Notes: a model not told the origin generated them from the letters alone. DNA of 64,000 nt from UBA4742 sp037138595 (GCA_037138595.1 JBAXIB010000015.1:1-64000); one strand, 5' to 3'. Shown: positions 52,381 to 61,341, counted from the stretch's first letter. Program-made: numbers and translations.

Positions 52381-52642
52381 CAATGAAGGTCCAGCGCCAG
52401 TAGACGCGCTTCTGGGTATCGACACCAATGTCGAGACCACCACCGACAACCGTGTCGACACCACCGTCGAAAAATCTCACGCACCCGACCGATCGATTGC
52501 GCCAACACCGGTTTGGACCGAATCGCGGGCAGTGTCGCGTCATCAGCGGAAGAACTTGATCCCGGGCCTTGCCGTGTTGTTCGCGACGTTGGCAATTGTT
52601 CTTTGGGTGACGCGTCGAAAGAACCGGGCGAAAAATTCCTGA
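52331..52642 (+). CDS. Small C-terminal-anchored membrane protein next to ParA
   Basis: This 103-residue protein has a polar, charged N-terminal part of about 70 residues and one C-terminal helix (LIPGLAVLFATLAIVLWV) with a short basic tail RRKNRAKNS. GGAG stands 5 bases before GTG/ATG 52328-52331. It overlaps the ParA-like gene by 50 bp. Unrecognised; it could be a membrane partner of the ParA-like ATPase. Confidence 0.5.
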   Translation: MAQYDPQRSNSRQRKADNEGPAPVDALLGIDTNVETTTDNRVDTTVEKSHAPDRSIAPTPVWTESRAVSRHQRKNLIPGLAVLFATLAIVLWVTRRKNRAKNS

Positions 52643-52658
52643 CTGGACGCTGTGGCTA

Positions 52659-53246
52659 CTAGCCCGCAGCTTTAAATGATGCTGCAGTAAGAGCCTCGCG
52701 CTCATCGCCCTGCACGTCATCGCCTAGTTGGGGAGTCAGTCGACGTTCGTCCGAGCGTCGTTCGTCGACGCGTCGTTCGCCGACTCGCCGAGCCGAAACA
52801 CGGCGTTCGCTAGTTACGGCGTTCCAGTCCTGAATCTTGCGGCGATCCTCGCGAATACGGCGCGTGGTGCCAGTGCGATGATCACCTGACTGATCGAAGT
52901 GATCGAACGTATTTAAGGCTTGATCAAAAGCTCCAAGATCGCCGCGAGCCAACGTGGCGAACGCACCGGCGGCGGCGGCATCGCGTCGTGCTCGCGGATC
53001 TTGAGACACGAAAATGACTTTATGGCCGCTTGCGATGAGTTCGGGCGTCACCTCTAAACCGGTGAGTCCCATGAGGTCGTTTTCGATTACGACGACCGCG
53101 TCGGGCACGTGTTTGGCGATTTGAACAGCACCGAGTGCAGTTGAGGTTTCACCGACGACACTCCAACCGTGGGCATCGATGACGCTGCAAAGGGCGCGGC
53201 GAGCCATGGGGTCACTGTCGCAGACGAGCACCGACGTTTGAGTCAC
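52659..53246 (-). CDS. Receiver-like protein with Glu at the phospho-acceptor position and an Arg-rich tail
   Basis: This protein of about 195 residues is a CheY-like receiver with N-terminal VLVCDSDPMARRAL (acidic pair present), then DAVVVIENDLMGLTGLEV. By alignment the phospho-acceptor Asp is Glu. KVIFVSQDP lies where the Thr/Lys pair is expected. The C-terminal third is polar with repeated ERR units (SERRVSARRVGERRVDERR). Start GTG 53246 is chosen at the receiver fold; an earlier TTG at 53297 lies inside a strong hairpin. Probably a permanently on or off pseudo-receiver. Confidence 0.65.
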   Translation of the reverse strand: MTQTSVLVCDSDPMARRALCSVIDAHGWSVVGETSTALGAVQIAKHVPDAVVVIENDLMGLTGLEVTPELIASGHKVIFVSQDPRARRDAAAAGAFATLARGDLGAFDQALNTFDHFDQSGDHRTGTTRRIREDRRKIQDWNAVTSERRVSARRVGERRVDERRSDERRLTPQLGDDVQGDEREALTAASFKAAG

Positions 53247-53555
53247 GTCCGAAGTGTGAACCACAATGCCAAGGTCGTCCAGAGAAAAATGGGCCAAATG
53301 GCCTATTTTTTTCGGATTTGTGACGAACTAGGTGAAGAATCCCACGTTAGGTGGTCGTGGGTTCCCGCAATGGAGTAAACGCCTATGAGGTGAGTAATCG
53401 TCGCCTTTTTATCGGCGACGATTATGGTTCGTTTTTCGCCGAATCTCGAATGTGTTGCCAGGAGACTTAGGTGCCTCAAATTCGAAAAGGTTGGGATCCC
53501 ACGTGAGCGTCATCGTGTTGATTCGCGTCCGATCGCCGCGACGCGAGGCACGGAG
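53247..53555 (+). other. Non-coding divergent region with three hairpins
   Basis: About 310 bases without a convincing gene. Besides the hairpin at 53285-53310 it holds GAA(T)CCCACG/CGTGGGTTC (53337-53363, one bulge) and TAATCGTCGCC (53395-53405) paired perfectly with GGCGACGATTA (53414-53424). An open frame from ATG 53424 runs into the GGDEF-EAL gene, but its first 44 codons include AGG AGA CTT AGG in a row and look untranslated. Confidence 0.55.
53285..53310. terminator. Bidirectional terminator-like hairpin with A/T tracts
   Basis: An 11-bp stem pairs AAAAATGGGCC (53285-53295) with GGCCTATTTTT (53300-53310), with one G-U pair and an AAAT loop. T tracts follow it on both strands. It sits between two divergent genes, so it may act as an attenuator or insulator. 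Confidence 0.6.
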
Positions 53556-55712
53556 GTGACGTCGTGGGATCGCCGACTGTCCTCGGCTCATAATCGCCAG
53601 ACTGCGCAGTCCCAATACAGCCCAGCACTTGATGCTGCACCTGTTGATCTCGCCGCGCAAGGATTGAGCGGCGAGCAGGTCCGATCAATCCTGACCGACA
53701 CCATGGTGGTGACACCCGACATGGTCGCGGTATTCGCGTCGATTGGTCGCGACCTGCTTTGGGCAAATGAAGCATTTGTCACACTGGTGCCTCAAGACCA
53801 AGTTGATGACATTTGGTTGGTCAAGCTGCTCGACGAGTGGTCGAGTGGACATTTCCAGGTAAAAGTTTTGCCAGCACTCGTGAAGTTCGGTCGTTGGCGA
53901 GGCCGGTTGACATTCGTGACCGACGACGGCCCAGTTCCGGTTTCAGCAGTCGTTGTCGCGCATCGTGATGCGAACGGAGATATTGAAACGGTTTCGGTAG
54001 TTGCGCGCGACCTAGCAGAACTGCGTATCGCCCAAGACGATGTCACCGCGACCGAAGCGCGATTCGCCGCGATGATCGACAATGCGGCCGATCTGATCGC
54101 GGTAGTCGATGCCGATGGCGCTATTGGTTACATCAGCCCGGCGGCATGCCGAATCCTCGGCCAGAGTGCGGACCAACTCAATGGCGCGTCGTTGATGTCG
54201 TTGTTACATCCAGATGATCGGCCCAACGACGTCCTTCGGTTGGTTCGCCCCGGTGAGGACGGCATGAATGCGCCGGTTGAATTGCGGTTGCGGAGCCACG
54301 ATGGTTCCTGGCGGTATCTCGAGGTGATTGCCACGGACCTTCGCGAGAATCCGACTGTCGGTGGAGTTGTGCTTAACGCGAGCGATGTAACCGAGCGTGT
54401 GGAAACAGCGCTAGCGCTCGCCAACCGAGCCTTTACCGACACGTTGACTGGATTACCGAATCGTGCTCGTCTGTTAGATCGTTTGGGTTGGGCGTTGCAA
54501 GATCCGTTACAGGCTCCGGTTTTGTTGATTGTCGCGGACGTTGATCACTTCAAGCCTTTCAACGCTGTTGCCGGGCCGGGCGCGGGGGACGTGGTGCTGA
54601 AAGTCGTCGCGGAACGCCTGAAGTCAGTGGTGGGCGATAACGCGACATTGGCTCGGCTTGGCGGTGATGAATTCGCGATAGTGGTAACTGAAGTCGCTGA
54701 CGTGTCGACAACAGCGGAATTCGCTGACCGGATCCGGAATTCAGTTCGTGCGCCGATCGAAGTTGCTGGACAAGCAGTTGCATTGACGATGAGCGTGGGA
54801 ATGGCCCTCGGCGGCGCAAACCTTGGCCCTGAAAACATGGTTCAGAGCGCGGAAAACGCGATGGCTCAGGCGAAGCGCGACGGCGGAAATCGGGTCGAAG
54901 TCTTCGACCAAGGAATGGCAGAGGCGACGGTGCGACGCGACATCGTCAAACGTCAACTTGACCACGCGCTCGATCACACCGGGCTCAGCGTTCGCTATCA
55001 ACCAATTGTTGACATCGCGTCGATGAAAGTCGTTGGCGGCGAGGCACTTCTGCGCGTCGAAGGTGACTCGCGACACCTGCTTTCGCCCGCGGAGTTCATC
55101 GATGCCGCAGAGTCGAGTGGGCTGATATCTCGACTTGGGCTACAGGTATTACAAATCTCAGTTGATCAGCTAGCGAACTGGGCACGACTCGCCGACAATG
55201 GATTAGTCCATGGTCTGTCAGTGAATGTTTCACCGCGACAACTCGGCGATCCCGAATTCTCCGATCAAGTCCAACGCGTGCTCGAACACGCTGGTGTTTC
55301 GCCTGGACTCGTGTGCTTCGAGCTATCCGAGAACATGTTGATTGGTCCCCATCCGTCGCTCGATGGGGTGGTCTCGGACCTACAGGCGTTGGGGATTCGT
55401 ATTGGAATCGATGATTTTGGCAACGGACAGTCATCTTTCGGTTACCTCAAACGCTTCCCCCTGGACTTTGTGAAAATCGACCGGTCGTTGGTGGCAGGGA
55501 TAGATAGCCACGCTGCTGACACGGCCATTATTCGAGCCACCATCGAATTAGCCCACAATTTGGGTTTGGTCGTTGCGGCGGTCGGAGTCGAAACGGCATC
55601 CCAACTCAACGCGTTGGCCGCCATGGGTTGCGACCGCGCTCAGGGGTATTACTTTGCCGCGGCATTGTCAGCCGAAGAGTTCATCGGTCACATTTTGCAA
55701 CCGTCGATCTGA
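53556..55712 (+). CDS. PAS-GGDEF-EAL protein (cyclic di-GMP turnover)
   Basis: This protein of about 718 residues has two PAS-like sensor domains, a GGDEF domain and an EAL domain, with no membrane helix. The GGDEF motif is intact (RLGGDEF), but the ND..GH substrate motif reads NAVAGPGAGD and no RxxD inhibitory site is visible, so cyclase activity may be weak. The EAL domain keeps EALLR, VNVS, ELSE, DDFGNG, KID and GVE, so phosphodiesterase activity is likely. GTG 53556 has GAGG at 7 bases; ATG 53424 is the alternative. Confidence 0.9.
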   Translation: MTSWDRRLSSAHNRQTAQSQYSPALDAAPVDLAAQGLSGEQVRSILTDTMVVTPDMVAVFASIGRDLLWANEAFVTLVPQDQVDDIWLVKLLDEWSSGHFQVKVLPALVKFGRWRGRLTFVTDDGPVPVSAVVVAHRDANGDIETVSVVARDLAELRIAQDDVTATEARFAAMIDNAADLIAVVDADGAIGYISPAACRILGQSADQLNGASLMSLLHPDDRPNDVLRLVRPGEDGMNAPVELRLRSHDGSWRYLEVIATDLRENPTVGGVVLNASDVTERVETALALANRAFTDTLTGLPNRARLLDRLGWALQDPLQAPVLLIVADVDHFKPFNAVAGPGAGDVVLKVVAERLKSVVGDNATLARLGGDEFAIVVTEVADVSTTAEFADRIRNSVRAPIEVAGQAVALTMSVGMALGGANLGPENMVQSAENAMAQAKRDGGNRVEVFDQGMAEATVRRDIVKRQLDHALDHTGLSVRYQPIVDIASMKVVGGEALLRVEGDSRHLLSPAEFIDAAESSGLISRLGLQVLQISVDQLANWARLADNGLVHGLSVNVSPRQLGDPEFSDQVQRVLEHAGVSPGLVCFELSENMLIGPHPSLDGVVSDLQALGIRIGIDDFGNGQSSFGYLKRFPLDFVKIDRSLVAGIDSHAADTAIIRATIELAHNLGLVVAAVGVETASQLNALAAMGCDRAQGYYFAAALSAEEFIGHILQPSI

Positions 55713-55820
55713 CCTCGATGTCCGGTTCCATCACGGTGATCAAACGATGAGATTGGCGCGCAACCAACCTGTTACGCCCTGGTGGCGACCTCGGCTCGGC
55801 AAATCAGCCATGATGGACCG

Positions 55821-56618
55821 GTGTTTGACAATGTGATTGTGCCGACGAATGGTTCGATTGAGGGTCGAGTCGTTTTTGCGCCGGCCCGAGATTTCGCGTG
55901 GCGATGCCGAGCCCGGTTGGTGAATGTAAGCAACATCCCGATCAACGATGATTCATCGAAATCGGTTGTGAAACAGCGTGCGATAACCCAGAGCGGAAGC
56001 GAAACCGAGTACTGGGTTGATAATGAACGTCCCCTGGCCGAAGCTGCAGTTGTTGCGGCATCGTTTCGACCCAACAGCGTCATTTGCATTGCTTCTCCTG
56101 CGCCGCGCTCGAAAGTGCTCCGGCTCGGTCGTCGGCCATTGAACTCAGTAGCCACCGAGGTCATTCGCCAATCTGATGTGCCGGTGGTCGTCATTGGTCC
56201 GTCGACTGAAACCGATCAAGGGATGCCCATGACCGAAGTTATTGCCCTGCTTGACGGCACTGCCACAAGCGAAGCGGTACTTGTGTCTGCTTCGCAGTGG
56301 GCGTCGAATTTCAAGGTCGATCTGCTGCTTGCCGCGGTGCTGCCGTCAAGTACTGGTTCGGCGACAAGCGAATCGCAAAGACAATCACTCCAAGTTGAGT
56401 ACCTGCGAGCCCAAGCCGCGTCGATGGATGGCGATGAGTCCATTGCCATCGAAGTGATCCCGGGACGTGGCACCGCTCGAGACTTCACACTGCTGCTCAA
56501 TGATCATGAGTCTGCAGTAGTCATGATCGCCCGAGGTCCGGTTGGAAGTCGAGTCTCCAAAGCGACGACCGAACTGCTCAAGCGTTCGCCTCGCGCCGTA
56601 GTGTTGATGCCGTCTTAA
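55821..56618 (+). CDS. Universal-stress-protein-like protein, tandem domains
   Basis: This protein of about 265 residues has two USP-like halves. The first begins VFDNVIVPTNGSIEG and contains SPAPRSKVLRLGRRPLNSVATEVIRQSDVPVVVIGP. The second ends IARGPVGSRVSKATTELLKRSPRAVVLMPS. The Gly/Ser-rich ATP loop is only partly recognisable. GTG 55821 is chosen; GTG 55782 would add 13 residues. The 14 bases up to and including the start are identical to those at the 17838 start. It follows the GGDEF-EAL gene by about 110 bp. Confidence 0.75.
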   Translation: MFDNVIVPTNGSIEGRVVFAPARDFAWRCRARLVNVSNIPINDDSSKSVVKQRAITQSGSETEYWVDNERPLAEAAVVAASFRPNSVICIASPAPRSKVLRLGRRPLNSVATEVIRQSDVPVVVIGPSTETDQGMPMTEVIALLDGTATSEAVLVSASQWASNFKVDLLLAAVLPSSTGSATSESQRQSLQVEYLRAQAASMDGDESIAIEVIPGRGTARDFTLLLNDHESAVVMIARGPVGSRVSKATTELLKRSPRAVVLMPS

Positions 56619-56869
56619 CTGGTCTTAGATCCGCGACCGGGACGGCGACGCCGATCGGCATCGATGCCTCGCGCTCGCTCGATGAGATCGGGAAGGCGAG
56701 AACCGAGAAGGCGATCGTCCTTGGGTTGAGAAAAATCGTGTCCAACCGCTTCAAGAATGCCAGCCATGGTGACGCCGTATTCGTCGGTGACGCTCATCCA
56801 TGTCTCGTGAGCCTCCTGAGAAATTTGAACATGAATCGCTCGGTAACGCGGTTCGGAATCTTCGTTCAC
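56615..56869 (-). CDS. Small conserved-looking protein, possible ribbon-helix-helix
   Basis: This protein of about 84 residues starts at GTG 56869, after TACCCT at 56878-56883 (8 bases, leaderless type). YRAIHVQISQEAHETWMSVTDEYGVTMAGILEAVG has the strand-helix-helix pattern of ribbon-helix-helix-like DNA-binding proteins. The C-terminus is very basic (DADRRRRPGRGSKTS). A longer start at 57001 would overlap the gene upstream by 100 bp and is less likely. Function unknown. Confidence 0.55.
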   Translation of the reverse strand: MNEDSEPRYRAIHVQISQEAHETWMSVTDEYGVTMAGILEAVGHDFSQPKDDRLLGSRLPDLIERARGIDADRRRRPGRGSKTS

Positions 56870-56901
56870 GGGATTGGAGGGTAGACGTTTCGTCAAGGCG
56901 A

Positions 56902-57708
56902 TTAGTTCATGAAATTCATTGATGTCACTATGCGATTGCCAAGGTCGCGGTCGCCAGTAATCGTTACTCGGCCTTCGGCGAGTGCCTTCTCGGCGGTCCA
57001 TCGTCCAAATCCAAGCGCGGCATAAGTCTCGACATCCATGGTTAGGGAGACGGTGGGTTCGGCAATTGGTTCGTCGGTCAACCTGGCTCGGCCATCAACG
57101 GCCAATGACACGATTCCGCCCGCGTCACCTTCGATGATGAACACAATGGAGGATCCATCTTGGGCCTCGGCGCGTTTTCCCACCACCATTGGCATGGCTC
57201 GGGTGACTCGCCCAACCGATAACACCACGGCGGGTCCAGCGAGGTGACCCGGTTGGTGAACTGCTCGGCGCATGTCTTGTTCGTGAGCCCAAGAGTCCAT
57301 CACTCGGACGACTATGAATTCGCGAAACGGTGCTGGCCCAAGCGGCGTGGGTCCGATCGTGTCGAGTTGGACTTCGGTCATTGATCGGTAATCGGCGAGA
57401 CGGTTCGACGCAACCGTCTTGAACTCAGCGAGGACATCGGCTCCGAGCCAGTTGCGCCGAGACTCGACCCAAAGTTCATTGAGTTCGCCAATGGAATTGT
57501 GGAGGTGGTCCGAATGACGAATGTTCACGTCAGGCGCAGGCGTGCCCGCCATCATCAATTCGGTACCCGATACGTGGGTGAGGTTGTCCTGCACCGACCA
57601 ACCTGGCAATTCGGTGCCTGACTTCCATTCGCGCTCGGTAAGCCCCTCGCCGAGTTCGATGATTGACGTCCACACTTCGGCGAGTTGGTCGATGACCGGG
57701 TCACTCAC
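56902..57708 (-). CDS. Mycothiol-dependent maleylpyruvate isomerase-fold (DinB-like) protein
   Basis: This 268-residue protein has the N-terminal DinB-like four-helix domain of the maleylpyruvate-isomerase family: GWSVQDNLTHVSG and WAHEQDMRRAV carry the likely metal-binding His residues. A C-terminal SCP2-like half (IVSLAVDGRARL; GFGRWTAEKALAEGRVTITGD) follows. These proteins are typical of mycothiol-producing actinobacteria and transfer or use the thiol; the substrate is unknown. Confidence 0.85.
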   Translation of the reverse strand: MSDPVIDQLAEVWTSIIELGEGLTEREWKSGTELPGWSVQDNLTHVSGTELMMAGTPAPDVNIRHSDHLHNSIGELNELWVESRRNWLGADVLAEFKTVASNRLADYRSMTEVQLDTIGPTPLGPAPFREFIVVRVMDSWAHEQDMRRAVHQPGHLAGPAVVLSVGRVTRAMPMVVGKRAEAQDGSSIVFIIEGDAGGIVSLAVDGRARLTDEPIAEPTVSLTMDVETYAALGFGRWTAEKALAEGRVTITGDRDLGNRIVTSMNFMN

Positions 57709-57752
57709 GGATTACTCCGGGACATTCTGAGAAAGTGAAACGTCGCACTGAA

Positions 57753-58481
57753 TTAGGACTGGCCGATGCTGAATGCGGCGATATCGGCGTCGAGACTTAC
57801 TTGGATTGCTTCTGCCGTATCTTGTCGAGAATTCGTCCGAGTCATGATGAACGCTGCGGCGCGGAGGCGATCTGCCATGTCGTGAGCCTGTTCAAGCGTA
57901 GCGGTTTCAACCGCGTCTGGTTCGACGACACGGTCAAGAAAGTTGACATCGATCGCGCCAGCCGGATCGGTGATAACTGCGTGGGCAACCGCGCTAAGGA
58001 AATATCGTTTGTCGAGGCGGTCACGTGCGAACTCGACTGCGAACTTTGGCAGTGGCATCCCAATTTCGACTTCGGGCAATCCAACTTTAAATGGACCGTT
58101 AGCCCCGATTCGCACGTCCGCAGCCATGAGCAGAATCGCGCCCATCGCTAGTGCGTGACCAGTGACGCCTAGCACGACGGGCATGGGAAAGGTGAAAATC
58201 CGTAACGCGAGGTCAGCACCAGCGCGAAGCAGGTCGCGTGCTTGGTCCGGACCGCTCATCATGACCGCAAGGTCGAAACCAGCCGAAAACTTTCCGGGAC
58301 GTCCGACGATGGCGACCGCTCGAGCTTGGTCAGTTTCGGCTCGAGTCAACATTGCCTGAATCGTCGCCAATACGTCGTGGCCAAGGGCATTGGCTTTGCC
58401 GTCATCGAACCGGATGATTGCGACGTTGCCTTCGAGTTCGTAGGTCACGGGTTGGTCAAGGGTGTCAGGTGAATCGCTCAT
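57753..58481 (-). CDS. Enoyl-CoA hydratase/isomerase-family protein
   Basis: This 242-residue crotonase-fold protein has the oxyanion segments SAGFDLAVM and GHALAMGAILLMAADVRIG. The Glu positions used by classical hydratases are not clearly kept (the second loop reads LPEVEIGMPLP), so the reaction is uncertain. ATG 58481 follows TAGGGT at 7 bases, a leaderless arrangement; a GTG three codons earlier is less likely. It is divergent from the ABC exporter operon. Confidence 0.85.
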   Translation of the reverse strand: MSDSPDTLDQPVTYELEGNVAIIRFDDGKANALGHDVLATIQAMLTRAETDQARAVAIVGRPGKFSAGFDLAVMMSGPDQARDLLRAGADLALRIFTFPMPVVLGVTGHALAMGAILLMAADVRIGANGPFKVGLPEVEIGMPLPKFAVEFARDRLDKRYFLSAVAHAVITDPAGAIDVNFLDRVVEPDAVETATLEQAHDMADRLRAAAFIMTRTNSRQDTAEAIQVSLDADIAAFSIGQS

Positions 58482-58580
58482 GGTCGGCACCCTATCGGTC
58501 GTCCAATAAGCGATCGGAAATCGTCGCTGGGGCGCCGTGAGGATTCGCGCTTCGATAAGTGATTCGAACTCGCGGTCATC

Positions 58581-58593
58581 TATGATTTTCCGA
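58581..58593 (+). promoter_or_regulatory. Leaderless-type promoter of the DrrAB-like operon
   Basis: TATGAT (58581-58586), a near-consensus -10 box, ends 6 bases before ATG 58593. No Shine-Dalgarno sequence is present, so the message is probably leaderless. No clear -35 was identified. Confidence 0.5.
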
Positions 58594-59561
58594 TGATCGG
58601 ACCCGCAGTTGAGACCAAAGGACTGAAGCGAAGTTTCGGCGATTTTGAAGCCGTTGCCGGGGTTGACATCACCATTCCGGCCGGAGAGATCTACGGTTTC
58701 CTCGGCCCAAATGGGGCGGGGAAGTCGACCCTCGTCAAGACGCTATGCACCTTGCTGAAGCCGTCGGGCGGATCGGCAACCGTCGCAGGTTTTGACCTCG
58801 CGTCGCAGTCAACAAAGGTGCGGCTCAGCATCGGGGTCGCGCTGCAAGACGCCGCGCTCGACCCGAAATTAACCGGACGCGAGATCCTTACGCTGCAGGG
58901 GCGTTACTACGGTCTTCATCGCGACGAGATTGCGAGTCGCATGGGCGATGTGTTGTCGCTCGTCGACATTGGCGACGCGATCGATAATCGGACGGGTACC
59001 TACTCGGGTGGAATGCGACGACGCCTCGACCTTGCCGCGGCGTTAGTGCACAACCCGGAGGTGCTGTTCCTTGACGAACCAACAACGGGTCTCGATCCGG
59101 TTAGCCGGATTCGTGTTTGGGAGGAAGTTCGTCGCCTGAACGACGAACTCGGAATGACCATTTTTCTAACGACCCAATACCTAGAAGAGGCTGACCAACT
59201 CGCACATCGGGTTGGCATCATTAGCGCCGGCAAAATCGTTGCCGAGGGCACGCCCGATGCGCTCAAGCGGCAGATCGGATCAGACGTGATAATTGCTCGC
59301 ATCGTGGGAGATGTCACCGTTGCGCAGGATGCGGTTCGCCCCATTGCCGGGGTTGAATCGGTCATGATTCGTGGCGAAGAACTCACGATTTCTGTCGCCG
59401 ACGGCGCGGCCACGGTAAGTCCGATCGCCGTGGCGCTGAGCGGAAGCGGCGTCAAGGTCGTCGACCTCACGTTGCGAACCCCCACGCTTGACGACGTCTT
59501 CTTAGAACTGACTGGTGCACATATCCAACAAAGTGCTGACGGCGAGAAGGTTCAATCATGA
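58593..59561 (+). CDS. ABC transporter ATP-binding protein (DrrA-like)
   Basis: This 322-residue ATPase has Walker A GPNGAGKST, signature YSGGMRRRLDLA, Walker B VLFLDEPTTGLD, and the C-terminal extension GTPDALKRQIGSDVI typical of the daunorubicin-resistance (DrrA) group. The usual H-loop His is replaced: the segment reads LTTQYLEEAD, as is common in this group. It pairs with the permease that overlaps it (ATGA). The exported compound is unknown. Confidence 0.92.
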   Translation: MIGPAVETKGLKRSFGDFEAVAGVDITIPAGEIYGFLGPNGAGKSTLVKTLCTLLKPSGGSATVAGFDLASQSTKVRLSIGVALQDAALDPKLTGREILTLQGRYYGLHRDEIASRMGDVLSLVDIGDAIDNRTGTYSGGMRRRLDLAAALVHNPEVLFLDEPTTGLDPVSRIRVWEEVRRLNDELGMTIFLTTQYLEEADQLAHRVGIISAGKIVAEGTPDALKRQIGSDVIIARIVGDVTVAQDAVRPIAGVESVMIRGEELTISVADGAATVSPIAVALSGSGVKVVDLTLRTPTLDDVFLELTGAHIQQSADGEKVQS

Positions 59562-60385
59562 CTTCGATTTCGTCAGCGGTTGATCGAACTGACCTGCCAC
59601 GTAGCACGGTGCGCGCCCGGCCTGGTGGTTTTTTTCGCGATCTCACCTCGGTGGCTCGCCGCGCCCTCAAACTCATACCTCGCGACATCGAGAGTGTGAT
59701 TCCTGCGCTCGTTGTTCCCCTGTTCTTTTTCGTAGTCAATGTGGGGTCGTTGTCGACTGCCTACGAGATGACGAACCCGGGCCAAAGTTTCAAAGCATTT
59801 CAGATCCCGGTCGCCATCATTTTTGCCGTCACCGGTGTCTCTCGTGCCTCGACCTTGGTCACCGACATCCAGGACGGGTATTTCGATCGGTTGTTGATGA
59901 CGCCCATGAATCGGATGTCGCTGCTGTTGGGACTTATGGTCGCGGATTTCGCGCTGGTCATTGCGTTGTCGATTCCGGTAGTGGTCTTGGGAATGCTGCT
60001 CGGAGTCCATGTGACAACTGGCATCGCTGGGGTCGCTTGTTTCTTGTTGCTCGCCGGATTGTGGGGCGTCGTCTTTACCGGATTCCCGTATGCCATCGCG
60101 CTCAAAACTGGTAGTCCGGCTGCGGTTAACTCCAGCTTCATTCTGTTTTTCCCATTCGCGTTTCTCACCACTTCGTTTCTTCCTGCAGACCAACTGCAGG
60201 GGTGGCTCGCAACCGTTGCGCAATACAATCCAGTGACTTACCTGCTTGCGGCATTGCGGTCATTGATCATGACTGGGTGGGACGGGACCGCATTATGGCA
60301 AGGCATTGCGGCGGTCGCCGCGGTGGGACTCGTCAGTCAAACCCTGGCATTCACGGCGTTACGAGGTCGGGTCAAGAAGGGTTAG
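59558..60385 (+). CDS. ABC-2 type transporter permease (DrrB-like)
   Basis: This 275-residue membrane protein has about six helices and the ABC-2 permease pattern: FKAFQIPVAIIFAVTG, then DIQDGYFDRLLMTPMNR between helices, and ATVAQYNPVTYLLAALR near the C-terminus. The ATG overlaps the ATPase stop. Together they form a two-gene lipid or drug exporter. Confidence 0.9.
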   Translation: MTSISSAVDRTDLPRSTVRARPGGFFRDLTSVARRALKLIPRDIESVIPALVVPLFFFVVNVGSLSTAYEMTNPGQSFKAFQIPVAIIFAVTGVSRASTLVTDIQDGYFDRLLMTPMNRMSLLLGLMVADFALVIALSIPVVVLGMLLGVHVTTGIAGVACFLLLAGLWGVVFTGFPYAIALKTGSPAAVNSSFILFFPFAFLTTSFLPADQLQGWLATVAQYNPVTYLLAALRSLIMTGWDGTALWQGIAAVAAVGLVSQTLAFTALRGRVKKG

Positions 60386-60486
60386 TGCCGCGTGTGACTC
60401 GAAGCGTCGGCACCGCGCAGTCGTCGCGCCGCGTTGCGTGGCGTCTTGGTTAGGCGATATGAACCCAGTTGCACGGCGGCAACCGA

Positions 60487-61341
60487 TTAGTCGACTTGGG
60501 TCACGAAGTCGATGAGCGACTCGACAGCGCCAACCAATGGTGGTTCGAGATCGGCGTAACTGTTTACCGAACCAAGCAGTTTTTTCCAAAAAGCTCGCGG
60601 GTCGTCGACCCCGATCCGCTGGCATACGCCGTCTTTCCAGTTCTCGCCTCGAGGTACGTCGGGCCAAGATGCCAGACCTACCAACGTCGGTTTCACTGCC
60701 GCCCACACGTCGACATAGGGATGTCCGGTGATGAGCACTTGAGGATGATCGATGGTCGCGGCGAGTCGCGACTCTTTCGATTGATCTACCAGGTGATCGA
60801 GCAAGATCCCGAGTCGTCGGCCCGGACCGGGCCCGAATCCGCGCACCATCTCGTCGAGGTGGTCGGCACCGTCGAGCATTTCGACGACGACACCTTCGAT
60901 GCGAAGATCGTCTCCCCATACTTTCTCTACCAATTCCGCATCGTGGAGTCCTTCGACCAGAAGTCGACTCGCACGCGCAACTCGCGCGGTGGCATTGACG
61001 ACGGAAACTGATCCAGATGCTGTTCTTGGTGCATTTTTGGTGGTCGCGGCGGTTGGTTGAATGAGGGTGACCTGCCGGCGATCGACCATGAAGCCGCCGT
61101 CGAGTAAGCGCACTTGACGATCGCGTCCATCCGCGGTTCGCAACGTGAGTATTCCCTTTGCTACCGATACGACCGCGCCGTGCACGCCGGTGCCTCGCTG
61201 CTCAACGACTAATCCAGGAACGGCTTCGATTTTTGGATAGACCCGTCGGCGAGGATCGCGATCGATATCGATTGGATCACCGAGGATCCCATTACCGGTG
61301 AAACGAGGCTCGTTGTTGTCGGTCATGTTGTTGTCGGTCAT
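60487..61341 (-). CDS. DUF3097-family actinobacterial protein
   Basis: This 284-residue protein matches the DUF3097 pattern known in actinobacteria: VPGLVVEQRGTGVHGAVVS, ARVARASRLLVEGLHDAELVEKVWGDDLR, GRRLGILLDHLVDQSKESR and ITGHPYVDVWAAVKP. The VEGLHDAE and VDVW parts resemble a TOPRIM-like metal site; this is an inference. The start is ATG 61341; an exact 15-bp tandem duplication gives a second ATG at 61326. Function unknown. Confidence 0.85.
   Translation of the reverse strand: MTDNNMTDNNEPRFTGNGILGDPIDIDRDPRRRVYPKIEAVPGLVVEQRGTGVHGAVVSVAKGILTLRTADGRDRQVRLLDGGFMVDRRQVTLIQPTAATTKNAPRTASGSVSVVNATARVARASRLLVEGLHDAELVEKVWGDDLRIEGVVVEMLDGADHLDEMVRGFGPGPGRRLGILLDHLVDQSKESRLAATIDHPQVLITGHPYVDVWAAVKPTLVGLASWPDVPRGENWKDGVCQRIGVDDPRAFWKKLLGSVNSYADLEPPLVGAVESLIDFVTQVD

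Noticed and set aside
53313..53424. Cyclic di-GMP (GEMM-I) riboswitch before the GGDEF-EAL gene
   Set aside because: The conserved CACGCACAGGGCAAACC-type core and tetraloop-receptor elements are not present, so only a generic structured leader is reported.
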